NCBI GenBank assembly: GCA_009760855.2
Contig: WPIO01000058.1
Location: forward strand, 1,246,501-1,310,500
Length of the DNA: 64,000 nucleotides
Origin: Cristatella mucedo
Lineage: Eukaryota; Bryozoa; Phylactolaemata; Cristatellidae
Reading direction: 5' to 3'
The notes below the pieces were generated by a model that was given only the letters and a program-made list of their open reading frames with translations, ran no database searches and was not told the DNA's origin. Numbering within the stretch: the first letter of the stretch is position 1; each line of letters begins with the position of its first letter. Shown in pieces: positions 50,060 through 60,584 of this stretch. The translations under genes and the position numbers were made by a program.

Positions 50060-50310
50060 TCTTTAACAAGCATGAAGAAACTCTTTGTCATGATGTCTAT
50101 ACCACTAAAATGTAGTACCTGGTGCAAGAAAAGTTCTCCCTCTTAATCTAGAACTGATGAGTTCAGCCGACTCTTTGGGCAGGTCAAGGTCTCTCACCAA
50201 GTCATCAATATCAGATTGTGATGTTTTTTAGGTGTTGGAACATCGAAAGTGTCATAGCTGTCATCAAAGTCGCCTTCAGTTAGACTCGAATTATCATCTG
50301 TCAATATATC
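50060..50310 (-). pseudogene. Remnant of a transposon-like protein gene, minus strand
   Basis: Minus-strand translation gives DIDDLVRDLDLPKESAELIS followed by SRLR and, with a stop, the block APGTTF. I recall the LVRDLxLPKxSAELLxSRL motif from multicopy transposon-like proteins in many animal genomes, but cannot name the family. An acidic Ser/Asp-rich stretch lies upstream, as in those proteins. In-frame stops show it is broken. Confidence 0.45.
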
Positions 50311-51074
50311 AAGTGTGACATATGGAACAGGAACTCTCACCTTTTCATTGTGCGATACAAGTAGCATCGCTGAAGGTAGACTTAGATATTTTATTTTATT
50401 TTATATCGTATGCTTATTCTTCTTGCTGAAAACCTGCATGTTAGTCATGCAGAAACAACCGTCCGAAACATGGTCAACATGTTCTCTCAAATCACCGGTA
50501 CTCCAAGTGGCATGCATCTGCTTTGACTTTTAAACCACTGTCTCAAGTTCATTACACACGGCTTGCACACCATCTAGTGGTCGTCGTGTTTTATCCTGAT
50601 CTCCCAGTTTGCATCCGAAGTAAGCGTGAAAGGACTGTTTGATGAATGTATTTATGCATATGTGTATGTAGCCTTTGCTGTTTTGTCAAGAATCTCCTGC
50701 AGATGTAGCATAATATATACAGAGAATTTGTACAGTCCATTGGTATTGTAAATCATAACTAAATAACTATATTGACCAGCAAAATGCCTAATTGTTCTAA
50801 AGAAATAACATAACGTCTAAGCTATCAAGTGACTGTAAGAAGTAAACCTAATGAAAGGCAATATCATTATACATTTATGTATGAAACATAAATGTAAAAT
50901 TTTAAAGTTCACCCGATCTTAGGTAGACAGAATCTATCAATCTTGACGTGCCAATGTAAAACAAAATACATAATAAACCATCATTTGTGACGTATGTTAG
51001 GAAAACAATAAAAAAAATGCCAATCATGCAGACCAGTGTAATTTGTTTAGATATTTTGCGACTGTAAACATAAT
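50311..51074. other. AT-rich DNA, nothing recognised
   Basis: No exon or classified repeat. Confidence 0.3.
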
Positions 51075-51930
51075 AGTGTATTAGGTATTACGCCTCAGAG
51101 AACTCAATCTCTTTCTAGGCAATTTAAATTGGCTGAAAAGGAAGCACAATCGAATGGTTTGTGGTAGCATGCTCAGTAAATAACAAGAATAAAATGATTA
51201 GGGGTGACATGCACAGGGCCAGCATGCAAGTACGGTTAGTAGCAACATGCTTAGTGTCAGCAGGCATAAGCACATAAAAGACGTATCACAGCTAGCCATT
51301 AGATGATGTCATAAATAGATGCGTTTTTAGTTTCTTTTTGAATGTGGACAAGTCAGGACATGTCGTGACGCAAGTTGGGAGTGAGTTGCTTTGGGAGGTT
51401 ACGAGCGAAATACGGGTTCTCCAAATGATTTGAGGTTTGTACGAGATATAGGCAAACAGTTAGATTCCGAAAAGCTAGTGATACGACGCTTAGCATGATG
51501 GAGGAGAGGATCTGATAGTTGATAGCTGGAGCCCAAAAACGAAGGGACCTAAAAGTGAGTGAAAAAGCCTTAAAGCCGATGCGTTGCTTGAGTGGACGCC
51601 AGCTCAGGTCGGCGGAAAGTGGTGAGATGCGGCAGCTGCGAAGCTTGCGAAAGACAAGCATAGCTGCAGAGTGTTGCACTAGCTGTGAATTCCTGGTTTC
51701 ACAGGCCGGTAGACCAGCAAGTAGTGAGTTACAGAAGTCTAGACGGGATGTCATAAATGCACGGAATAATTTAGATGTGGTATCCTTATCTAGACAAGCC
51801 AGAATTTTAGCAATGCTAAGTAGCTGAAAGTAGGCAGACTTGACTGTGAAGCTGATGTGGTTGTCTATATAAAAATCAATTTGGAACAAAACACAAAGAT
51901 TTCGTGAAGATGCAACAAGAGATTATGTTT
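51075..51930 (-). repeat. LINE-A 3' half, minus strand
   Basis: AT-rich tail, then the complement of the 3' end. The minus frame at 51353-51889 stays open for 178 codons and includes FMTSRLDFCNSLLAGLPACE, LSWRPLKQRIGFKAFSLTFR and LRSLRFWAP. One of the better preserved C-termini, but truncated upstream. Confidence 0.85.
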
Positions 51931-52203
51931 CTGCTGACAAAAGCCCTAGAAAAGGGAGTATGTAACCCGCTACCTGGATCTAAATCTGGGTACTGGGTCT
52001 GCTCCACTGCTAGAGCTACTTACTACCTTAGTACAAACAATTTCTGAGAAAAATAATTGTTGAGCCCCAAAATTGCAACCACCCGCTAAACCTCACTATC
52101 AGGTGGCGCTGGTAGCCTCGTGACAACTCCTTATTCAGCCTTAATCAGCTAAGCGGTCTTCTAAAGCCAAATGGTCCAAAGGTCACACGGCAGCTAACCC
52201 AGA
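51931..52203. other. Nothing recognised
   Basis: No exon or classified repeat. Confidence 0.3.
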
Positions 52204-52205
52204 TT

Positions 52206-53030
52206 TATATAGTGGAACCTCGGCTGACGAGTGTCTCGACATACGAGTGTTTCGAATTACGAGCTGTCTCTCGGGAGATTTTTTTCTTTGAGTTTCGAGC
52301 TAAAACTCGGGTTAGGAGCCAACTTCAAATACTCCACCGCTAGTTGCCGCAGTGAACGTCACACTGCATCTGATTACTCAGGCAAATGAGGGTAGGGCAG
52401 CGAACGACCTTCCGCTGCAAGACCCTGCTGTAAAACCCGGGCGTGACACCAAGATCAGTCCTGTTGGTTTTCTCCCAGACAGACTCGAGCGAGCCATCGT
52501 GGTGCTTGAACGCTAAAGATCACCAGACTCCGGTGTTAACTCCGACTACGACAGGAACAGTACATGCTGTACTCTATTTAGGCAATGTCATCGTGTGAAA
52601 TTTTATCGTGAAACTGGTAGCAGTCGCCGAGTCTGCGTAAAGGTCCAGCCAATAAACTGAAAGCGATGAAAGCCCGGCAAAAAGGGCTAACATAGGCGAA
52701 TAAGATATTCTTTTCAGCATTTCTCCTCTAACTCTATTAGCATCTTCAAGTCGTCTGATCTCCAAGTTACTTCTGTAAATTAAGATTATTAAAATATCAT
52801 TGTATTGCAAGATATTCTATTATATTGTTTATAAAACAATATTTGTTATTTATAAGTACATTTTTTATTTAAAAACGTAACAGAAAATCGCAGTTTTTTG
52901 GGGCCCGGAATGGATTAATGGCATCTCAACTCACTCAATAGGGAAAATTGATCTGACATACGAGTAATTTGAGTTACGAGCTCCGGCACGGAACGAATTA
53001 AACGCGTAAGCCGAGATACCATGGCACTAG
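52206..53030. mobile_element. Pogo/Tigger-like element, internally decayed
   Basis: The left end 'tagtggaacctcggctgacg' and the complemented right end 'tagtgccatggtatctcggc' (continuing 'ttacgcg') are related terminal inverted repeats of the CAGTGG(T/A)ACCTCGGxTTACG type. Both ends are followed inward by ACGAG-rich sub-repeats ('catacgagt', 'ttacgagct'). No transposase frame survives. Confidence 0.6.
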
Positions 53031-53487
53031 GGAACCTGTCCTTGGAGCAGCCCATGGGGCGACCTTGGATGCTGAAGGTCATAAGTAAATACAGCAACTT
53101 GGTTCGGCTCGCCAGCCCAAAATTGTTTTCTTCATATTTTACCAAGTAATTATATATCCACTCTTGAAGCCTCTCTTAAAAAAACGTACGTACAAGTGTT
53201 CGGGAGCCATAAACACCCACGACGTATGACTGGGGGAGATAATCCTCCCTGCCGGCGTTCCGTGCAATTACTGCTTCCTATATTATGCCGTTAACTGCCT
53301 GATGTTTGGAGGCTAGTTAGCGACAGCATATTTGAACTATGTGCACTGCAATTCATATAGCTGTGGTAAATGCGCCGCCTTGCAACTCAGTGAACGAGCA
53401 TACTGACCGTGACCCTGGCAGATCGCGGTCGGCAGTGCTATGTTACTGGACATCCCTAACTGCTTATGGAGTGCCCGCCGCTAAACT
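53031..53487. other. Upstream flank of the coiled-coil gene
   Basis: No TATA box or repeat recognised. It should contain the promoter and 5' UTR of the gene starting at 53488. Confidence 0.3.
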
Positions 53488-54040
53488 ATGACAACCGCTA
53501 GGACAGGTGCTCTCAGCCACGAGAATGAGTATTCAAAACTGAAGAACTCAAGCAGTAGTAGCACTGAGGATCTCAGTCAAGTCATCATACCAACCCCTTT
53601 GGCTGGCGTTAGGCGGGTGAAACGCTTGAGGAAGCGTAAAGACTACGATTGCCTCAAGCAGAAGCCTCCTCCTAAATCTTCATGCATCGCCGCGTCGACA
53701 ACAGCGGTACTCTGCGGCAGCTTTCTTCTAGTTGGCGCTCTGGTGAGCCTGGGAGCCTTCCACTACCGCCTGAGCCAACAAGTCAGCAGCCTTCAGGCCC
53801 AAGCCATGGTCACCGCTAGTGATGCTGCTTTAATCATCGATCTCCGACAAAAAATCTTGACTACAGAGACATTGTGCCACGATCTGAGCGTCAACGTAAC
53901 TACCTTGAGTACCCTGCTGAGCAGTCTGCGTTCAAAATGGGAAGACATGCAAGTCGAAGCCACGAGACTCTCGGGCGCTACCAACACGGCCCCTGCCTCG
54001 AAGGGAGCTAACGTTAGCGCATACGCTGGGCCTCAGGCGG
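53488..54040 (+). CDS. Coiled-coil gene exon 1
   Basis: 184 codons plus one base, then donor GTAAGA at 54041. The open frame continues a few codons into the intron (to 54057), but the splice to exon 2 preserves the frame and extends the coiled coil. Confidence 0.75.
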
Positions 54041-54323
54041 GTAAGAATCTTTGGTAGCTGGTGCTTCCAGCTGAACTCGCTGACAGCGAGTCGTACCGAC
54101 AGCAACATGCCAGTAGCATACCGATCTTGCCGTTGTAGGTTCACTTAACAATTTCGAGAGCAACAGTTCAATCCTGCTCAACAAGGAGCACACTTCCGAC
54201 ACGGCTGTCTCAAGCGTCTTGGCGTTATTGACCAAGCGGCTGGCAGATCTAGAGCAAACTGTCGACGAGTATGGTCGGCGTATCAGTAGTACACTGCAAC
54301 CCCTCTCTCGACCAGATAGTTGA
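53488..54323 (+). CDS. Type II membrane protein with coiled coil, two exons
   Basis: Exon 1 (53488-54040, phase 1 out) and exon 2 (54139-54323, TGA at 54321) join into 245 residues across a 98-bp GT-AG intron. Order: Ser-rich cytoplasmic N-terminus (SSSSSTEDLS), basic cluster RRVKRLRKRK (42-51), Pro-rich PPPKSS, a hydrophobic helix at about 66-92 (AVLCGSFLLVGALVSLGAF), then a heptad-like region (LSQQVSSLQ..., LIIDLRQKIL, VTTLSTLLSSLRSKW) and a second helix (VLALLTKRLADLEQTVDEYG). N-glycosylation sequons NVT, NVS and NSS all lie after the helix, consistent with a lumenal or extracellular C-terminus. The ATG has A at -3. A possible poly(A) signal AATAAA lies at 55913-55918, giving a 3' UTR of about 1.6 kb. 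I do not recognise the family. Confidence 0.75.
54139..54323 (+). CDS. Coiled-coil gene exon 2
   Basis: Acceptor 'cttgccgttgtag' ends at 54138. Two bases complete Gly185, then 60 codons (SLNNFESNSSILLNKEHTSD...) to TGA 54321-54323. Confidence 0.72.
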
Positions 54324-56480
54324 TTGCACTCGTGCCTTCATGTAAGGAGTACGCGCAAGGTCACGATGCATACTGGCTTGCCGTTGCCACCTGTTCACCT
54401 CGAGGGATGGGGTGATGGGGTAATTATTAGTAGTCGGTGTATGAGGTGTTCATGCCGTCTACACGCCTGTCTGGTCGAGGTTTCATGCTATGGGACCGAT
54501 TGCTACTGTTTCTTCTACTTCTCATCCCACTTTGCGTGTATACATGCACTGTCGAAAGAGCTTCCTAAAGGCATACGGCATCGTTAGCCTCAGAGATGCG
54601 AGACAGCAGCTCAGTATCAAATGGACTGTGGTCCTGCATCGGTTTTCATCCCCTGATGCCTGCATAAGCTGGCTGTGACCGCACGGTCAGCAGACCCCCT
54701 GCTGGCTCCGACTGCCCTGCTTGTTAGCCCTGAATGCATTGCTATGCATTCTCTGCCCTGCATCCGACTTGCCCTTGGACCCTGGCCGGCCCACCGCCTG
54801 CCTTTTGGCGCAGTAACCGTGCATTCTAACATTCCTGGAGCGTCATCAGCAGACCTGCCATGGTGCATGCCCCGACTGGATATGCAATGCCGATTCTGAT
54901 TAGCAGCCACTTGCAGATGTCTGCCATAGGCTCTCTGTGAGCCATCGTACGAGCTGCTAGGTGCGAGATGTGTGTAAACGACTTTACAACTAAAACAGCA
55001 ATCTGGTCGTCGCCGTAGCAGACGGCTGCTTCTGTGACCCCAAATGGTGTGACATATGTTACATACATGCATTGCCTGCCTTACAGCCCAGGCTGGTCTA
55101 ACACGAGTGCAACAGCAGTGACAGTGCAGGAATACTGGGGGGGGGGAGTAGTTACCACTGTTCAAGAAGTTTGTTATCTGGTAGATAGTCGGTCCAGTTT
55201 TCTTGTCCTTGGTGCCAATTTTTCGCTGGCCGCCAGGTGACATGCCGCGATATCGTGCCATATGCCTCTTCCGTGAGCATGGTGTACTTGCAAACCCTGA
55301 GAGGTTTATGTACTGCGAATGAAGAACATGCCCCGTACCTGCACGATGCATCGGCTCCAGAGAGCTGAGCCGGCGTGATCTGTAAGCTTATCTCAGCTTC
55401 AGAATTGTTATTATTTTTTATTACGTGAGGCTGTGTCAACCTGTCTATGTTAGCCATTAGCTTGCTGGATGTGTTTTCTGATGGTGTGAGAAACCAAGTT
55501 CAGCCGACTGGTTCTGTATTCTTGTCTATAAAAGATAATTCGACTGCTCGTCTTCTTGCTGTTTGTCCACGATGTGTTGTCCCGACATGAGATGAACGTC
55601 TACGGCACTGCAAATCTAAGCTAGGCGGTCGGTCTTGGCTGGGCAACCACCAAACAAAAACTGCTGCTCGGCATGTGCTCGGTTAGGCAGAGCGCATGCG
55701 CAACCACAAAAGCTAACGTTTCCTGTTATGTGTAGTGCCGTACCGACTGTCTCATTCCTACAGCCCGTGCAAACCAGTCGCTCGAGGTGCAGCCGATGGC
55801 AGACGATCAGCAAAGATGTACTTTGAGTCAGTTCTTATCAAGTCAAGGCTTCTTGCTCACAAAGGCTGCCAGGTTTGCTGTCGTTGCCTCGCGTGCAGAA
55901 CGAGCATAACAGAATAAAGAGAAGCCTGCTGCTGCCTCGGCCCATGCCAGTGCCGTGCAGCAGGCTCGGCGGCTCCACACAGGCTCTGGCCCAGCGAAGC
56001 TTTGCTGCAGCATCAAGATGCGTGTATGTGGCCAGAATCGATCGGAGGGGCTGGTAGCATTGGTAAGCTCATCTTCCGGTCTCTCGGAGTCTAGCTAGTA
56101 GTACTTCGTTTTTGTTGCATTCCTACAAAACCAAACACGAGAATTATAAGTACCACCGTCTGCGCTTATCAAAAAATACGCACGGTGCCATAAGAAAAAA
56201 ACTGCGAGCAATCGGCGATATGGCCTCCTTGAAGGTTATCTTGAGTAAAAAAAAAAAAACTGCAGCAAGGCACTAGGTCATTCAGAGTCAGGACATCGGG
56301 TTGCATTTTTATGCAGAGGTCAATTTTGTTCTTCACGGATTATAATTATAATAGGGATAATTGTTAAAAATTATAGCACTGCCAGAGAGCTAAATCACTA
56401 CTTACGAACTTTATGAATTCTGGAAAGGAAACGTGTTAGCTGATTAGTGATAGCATACACGATTTCAGCATGCGACTACG
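54324..56480. other. Probable 3' UTR, then unassigned DNA
   Basis: Non-repetitive, balanced composition to about 55920, with AATAAA at 55913-55918. Contains a G10 run at 55137-55146. A minus-strand open frame at 54617-55351 (244 codons) is rich in Arg, Cys and His, has no recognisable motif and lies over the likely 3' UTR, so I do not call it a gene. Confidence 0.4.
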
Positions 56481-56489
56481 ATCTCTGAG

Positions 56490-56715
56490 TCGAATTCGGC
56501 CCGAACCGAAAGCGTGCCAGCTGCTGAAGTTAATTCCTGGACGTCGGCAAACGTACTCAAGCTTAACAATGAGACAGCAGAACTCTTGTTGCTCATAGAA
56601 ACTGTTGATATGCAACTGAGTAATACATTTGCAAGTGTATTTAGGAATTCAGAGGTCAAACCACCGAAGAGTGCTATAGATTTTAGACTACTCGTTGCTA
56701 ACCATTTCACATAGC
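56490..56715 (+). repeat. LINE-D fragment (RT, fourth family)
   Basis: Encodes WTSANVLKLNNETAELLLLI, the RT block W-x-x-x-N-x-LKLN-x-x-KTE-x-LL, then MQLSNTFASVF and RNSEV in the position of the usual SVRNLGV. The wording differs from LINE-A (WMAENIPKLNDHKT), so it is another CR1/L2-like family. Confidence 0.6.
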
Positions 56716-56724
56716 GATGCTTAA

Positions 56725-57170
56725 AAATAATAATTCGTACAGTACTCTTAAGAGAACCTAATCTCTATCCAGGCGGTTTACAACTTGCTGCAAGAGAAGC
56801 AATAGCCAAAGTTTAATGACATGCAAGGTGTTAGGCAAGCATGCAAAAGAACACGTGTCATGCTTAGACCAGAATGCAAGAGCATGCAAGATGGCATGCA
56901 GGGCCACTGGTTAATAGGACCAATTGTTAGTAGCACGCAAAGCAAACAGATGTGCAGTGTCTTTACTGAGACTTAAATGATGCTTAACAGGACCAATGGT
57001 TAGTAGCACACAAAGCAAACAGATGCGCAGTGTCTTTACTGAGACTTAAATTATGCTAAGTTAATGCTGCCAGTGGTAACAAAACACAAGAGGTAAGTTC
57101 CAAACTTGTGGTACACACGAACTGAAGGCCTGGTAAACAACAAAGTTCAGTTCAGTTCGAGGAATGGAAT
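56725..57170 (-). repeat. LINE-A 3' end, minus strand, with internal duplication
   Basis: Complement of the 3' tail ('tctatccaggcggttta') at the left, blocks 'gaggtaagttccaaac' and 'ctgaaggc' at the right. Between them lies a two-copy tandem repeat at 56913-57058 with period 73 bp. Confidence 0.65.
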
Positions 57171-57180
57171 GTGATGTGAC

Positions 57181-57440
57181 ATATCTCTGTAACTCCGCAA
57201 AGCCATAATGACTAAGCTGATGTTATGCAGGTGAGTGCTCTAAAGAGCACTCAAAGCCTCAGTGCCTTTCGGTGAGTAATCCATGAACAACAATTCATCT
57301 CAATTGGGAAAGAGACAAGTGAGAAACATTGCTGAGCCAGGACAGTAGAGGGCGTGAGTAGCAAGGAAGTAGCAGCTCGGGACGGCTGGAAAGGAGGCAC
57401 CACAGTCGGCGGCAGGAGAGAAGATGTCGTTACATAAGAA
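57181..57440 (-). repeat. LINE-B 3' end, minus strand
   Basis: 'atctctgtaactccgcaaag', then 'gtagcagctcgggacggctg' and 'gtcggcggcaggagag', complement of LINE-B. Diverged. Confidence 0.75.
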
Positions 57441-57582
57441 TTGAGGCTCGTCACTGTGTAAGAAATGCAAAAGAACGAGTGAAAGGGGCCACTGCTGGCC
57501 CATACGGCAGCTGTAGGGATGTAGTCCCTCCTTGTTTGTGGTGTGGGCAGTGGCATGCCGTGCAAGCTGTTCAATGAGGTCA

Positions 57583-57782
57583 ACGCCACTAACCACATTT
57601 GCATGCTGACTCTGTGCATGTCACCCCTAACCATATTATTCATTTTGCTTGTTTTTCAAGCATGATTTTACTTACCATTCAATTGCATTTCACTTTGCAG
57701 CAAATGTAAAGCGCCTAGAAAGAGATTAAGTTCTCTGAGGGCGCTTTATCAAGTGCATTATTATTATTATTATATTATTATA
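57583..57782 (+). repeat. LINE-A 3' end with (ATT)n tail
   Basis: 'catttgcatgctgactctgt', 'aaagcgcctagaaagagatt' and 'gggcgctttatcaagtgcat', then (TTA)n. Close to the family consensus. Confidence 0.87.
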
Positions 57783-57793
57783 ACGTGGCTGGA

Positions 57794-58009
57794 CCCTCAC
57801 AGACGAAAATTCATGAATCGGAGGGGTGGTGCTCGCTCTTCACGACCAAGGTCGTGAGTTCAAATCTTGCACTGGAGCGGTCCTTTATTGCCAACTGCAA
57901 GCGATGGTGATAGCCGATAAGGCTCTTCTGCCGCTTCGCAAATGTGGCTGCTAAATAAGCTACGATTTTTTTTAAACCCCCACAGACGGGGATTTGCAAA
58001 TCGGAGGGG
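57794..58009 (+). repeat. SINE-2-like repeat between two 33-bp direct repeats
   Basis: The 33-bp blocks 57794-57826 and 57977-58009 match at most positions ('cacagacg' ... 'aatcggagggg'). Between them lie 'ggtgctcgctcttcacgacc' and 'gtgagttcaaatct', a B-box-like motif. The same body occurs at 33885-34015, so this is a tRNA-like dispersed repeat. Confidence 0.6.
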
Positions 58010-58716
58010 ATACTTAACTCTTCCTCAGAGGCTGCACGCTGCCGGATTTTTCAGCAGTGTTGTCGGGATCGACTATTTGGCAATATGTTCTTACCAACGC
58101 TCGAGCTCACCATGCAGAACTGTATGCCAGGCAAGGGATTTGAGGCAAACTCAAACGAGTTACCAAATGCTCATGTCTTCGAGTGCTGTGGCTAAGGAGC
58201 ACAGCTCGCTCCTAAGGTAGCGACGATGTGTGATAGCACAGCCCTCGGTGGGGGCCACAACGTGAGCACGACTAGAACAGCAGGTGGCTGTCACGCTGGG
58301 TGAATCACTGAAGGCCAGGCGATGGTCTGGTAAACTAGAGGTGAAAAGCAGTGTAGGCATGTTGGCTAGATATCTAGGGGTAGGGCCGAGGGCCCTGCGG
58401 GCCTCTCAAAGAAGCTGCTTCGGCAGCATAAAGGCAGCACCAGCTGTGTTGCTTGGTGCATTTGGAAACCTGAGAGTCAGATAAGAAAGCAACCCTGAGG
58501 CAGAGACAGAGGTGCGGAAGATGGCTCGCCGCCACCGCCCCCACCCCACTGCCAACTCGGCCTGCCAGTACCTGACCGGCAGGACTGATTATGCAAGGTT
58601 CCACAATACGATCGGCAGCATAGAACGGCACTGACCTGCCACAGTCACGGCAAAGAGTGGTACTGCAGGCACTGTTAAAAAGGAGAAGTAAATGCTGCGA
58701 GCGCACGGCCTACTAC
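58010..58716. other. Unassigned; should hold the last CCDC93 coding exon or 3' intron
   Basis: The donor at 58717 (minus strand) implies at least one more exon to the left. I could not identify it here. Confidence 0.3.
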
Positions 58717-58834
58717 TGGCCTCTTTAAAGTCCTTCACCGTCTTGAAATACTGTCTCTGCTTCTCCATTAAATCGAGATACTGATCGTTCAGCTGGTCAC
58801 GCCTAGCCTTCTCCTGCTGCTTCTTCTTCTCGAC
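58717..58834 (-). CDS. CCDC93 homologue exon d
   Basis: Acceptor 'gccgttcag' (minus) precedes 58834. Encodes [20 protein letters not shown], then [19 protein letters not shown]. Donor GTAGTA, phase 1. Strongly charged coiled coil. Confidence 0.85.
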
Positions 58835-60136
58835 CTGAACGGCGATTCAACCATTCGATCGTGCGGGTGAGCGCTCGTCGGCTGCGAGCGAGCCGGTCGG
58901 CTGCCCGGGCCACCAAGCTGCGCCAGGCGCCAGGCGATGGCCACTGCTGCTGCTTGCTGCGTTAGCGCACAGCAGCCAGTACGGCAGAGAGCACCGGTTG
59001 AATAAGGAATGCAGCTCTGCGGCTCTGACGTACGAAGGCAAAGGTGCGGTGATGCTTGCGAGTGAGCGAGCGCCGCCTCATCCCATTCCCCCTCTCTGCC
59101 TTCGCTCTCGCAGCCACTGGGTGCAAGCACGACCTTGAGCAGCACTGACCTTGACTCGATTGCCTTTCACGCCTTCGACGATTTGCTCGAGCTGCTTGAG
59201 AAACTGTTCCTTTGTCGCTGCGGTCGACATGCCCCTAGAAGAGTAGGGAAAGGGTAGTGCGGCAGCAGCAGCACTGGCAGCAGCAGCAGCAGCACCGGCA
59301 GCAGCAGCACTGGCAGCAGCAGCAGCAGCACCGGCAGCAGCCGGCTCGTGAGTGCGAGCAGGCGGGAAGCGATCGATGTGGGGCTGCGCTTCGAAGCGCC
59401 TCGACCACTCGCATACTGTTCAAAGTTGTCGTGAATGGAATTAAGCAAGTCGACCTCTTTACGCAGATACAGCTTGGTGTCGTCAAGTGTATTGTAGAGC
59501 GTGTAGAACTGCTTGGTTTCCTTGTGAGTGGCGGCCACTGCGACGAAAACACGCGCAATGAACGGCATGCACCAGGATTAACGCGTCCTTGAACTTTGCT
59601 CATATTATGTGGCCGGGTTAGTGGATGCTCAGCGGGTGGGTTGCTTTCTCGTGCAGGGCCAAGAGCATCGGGGGGGGGGGGCACTCTTCCTCCTACCAGG
59701 CTAACAGGCCACCAAGCCTGCAGCGCCAGGCTGCACAGTTTTACGATCCAAGTAAGCGATGGCGATCTGCTGTCTGTCCACTCTTGCGCAAAGGTTGCCC
59801 CAAAATTGAATTAAAACGTAGTACTTACGAGACCTGCTCTCGGGTTTGTGATCAATCACGGTAATCATCCTAACCTATCCCCTGACCGTGACCCATAGCC
59901 CACCTCTTCTGTCCCCCTCCACGAGGGGAGGCACTGACAACAAACAAGGCAACTCGGAGAACGGCACGAAGGGCCTTTGTGCTTATCGAGTCTTTGCAGC
60001 AACGGGGGGGGGGGGGGTGGGCTCTACCTTGATTGTAAAGCTCGACGAAGCGTCTCTGGTACTGGCTCAGTTCGGCTTGCGATGGCACCTCGTCAATCTT
60101 GCGCTGCAGAGAAGCCATTTCTCTGTTTCTCTTGGC
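58717..60136 (-). CDS. CCDC93 homologue, four C-terminal-region exons (partial)
   Basis: Four minus-strand exons encode a sequence close to the C-terminal third of the vertebrate CCDC93 as I recall it: [78 protein letters not shown] and [14 protein letters not shown]93 is a coiled-coil subunit of the COMMD/CCDC22/CCDC93 (CCC) complex, which works with Retriever on endosomes to recycle membrane proteins. Introns are short (about 170-490 bp). The N-terminal exons should lie beyond 60136 and the last exon before 58717; neither was found. Transcription converges with the coiled-coil gene at 53488. Confidence 0.85.
59150..59234 (-). CDS. CCDC93 homologue exon c
   Basis: Encodes [20 protein letters not shown], then VKGNRVK, with donor GTCAGT in phase 0. 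The left boundary is uncertain: the acceptor TAG before 59234 does not match the phase of exon b, whereas an AG ending at 59218 (exon from 59217) does. Confidence 0.75.
59255..59342. repeat. CAG-rich minisatellite in a CCDC93 intron
   Basis: Two copies of a unit of about 36 bp made of GCA/CAG triplets with 'ctgg' and 'ccgg' interruptions. The open frames through it (poly-Gln on +, poly-Cys/Leu on -) are artefacts. Confidence 0.85.
59409..59537 (-). CDS. CCDC93 homologue exon b
   Basis: Acceptor 'ttttcgtcgcag' (minus). Two bases complete Val, then [38 protein letters not shown] and EQYA. Candidate donor GTGGTC, phase 1. This is the best conserved exon of the gene. Confidence 0.87.
60028..60136 (-). 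CDS. CCDC93 homologue exon a
   Basis: Acceptor 'cgctgtag' (minus) precedes 60136. Encodes [20 protein letters not shown], then [16 protein letters not shown]. Donor GTAGAG, phase 1. The next intron contains a G14 run (60004-60017). Confidence 0.85.
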
Positions 60137-60584
60137 CTACAGCGTAAAGCGAATCAATGCTGGCCGCACTGCTGCGTAGCACTCGAGCCGGCAACTCTGC
60201 ACATTTCGGCATTTCGGGCTCCCTGCATTAGGTGAACAGCGTGCTTCTACTCCTGCGTGGGCACGTGCGCATACGCATAGCATCCAGACGGTAAAAGCGC
60301 AAGCACGTATATTCAGCTCGGCTTACAGCTACATGCGATATTAGGGAGTACAGTGCCACCCACTGTTCAACCAGACTGGCAAAGAGGCTCATCTCTACAG
60401 ACGTCAGGTTCAGGTCGTTCACCAACCAGCTCGCATAAAGTGTACGGTATTTAACAAGTAGCACTTTTGCAAGATACCCTAAAAGCAACACATAGCACAG
60501 TACGATCATATTAATAATATTAAGACTGGCATGCATATAGCAACATTAGAGAATGTATTCTGTTTATAGGCATTGAGTGCATAT
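60137..60584. other. CCDC93 intron, nothing recognised
   Basis: A minus-strand open frame (60228-60536) has a hydrophobic start but no resemblance to CCDC93 that I can see and no convincing splice sites. Confidence 0.35.

Noticed and set aside
54617-55351. 244-codon minus-strand open frame
   Set aside because: No recognisable domain, odd composition rich in Arg, Cys and His, and it overlaps the likely 3' UTR of the coiled-coil gene. Long chance frames are expected in GC-balanced DNA.
59257-59592. Poly-Gln open frame
   Set aside because: Arises from the CAG-rich minisatellite and overlaps CCDC93 exons on the other strand.
60004-60017. G14 run as a regulatory quadruplex
   Set aside because: A single homopolymer run in an intron; no set of four spaced G-tracts.
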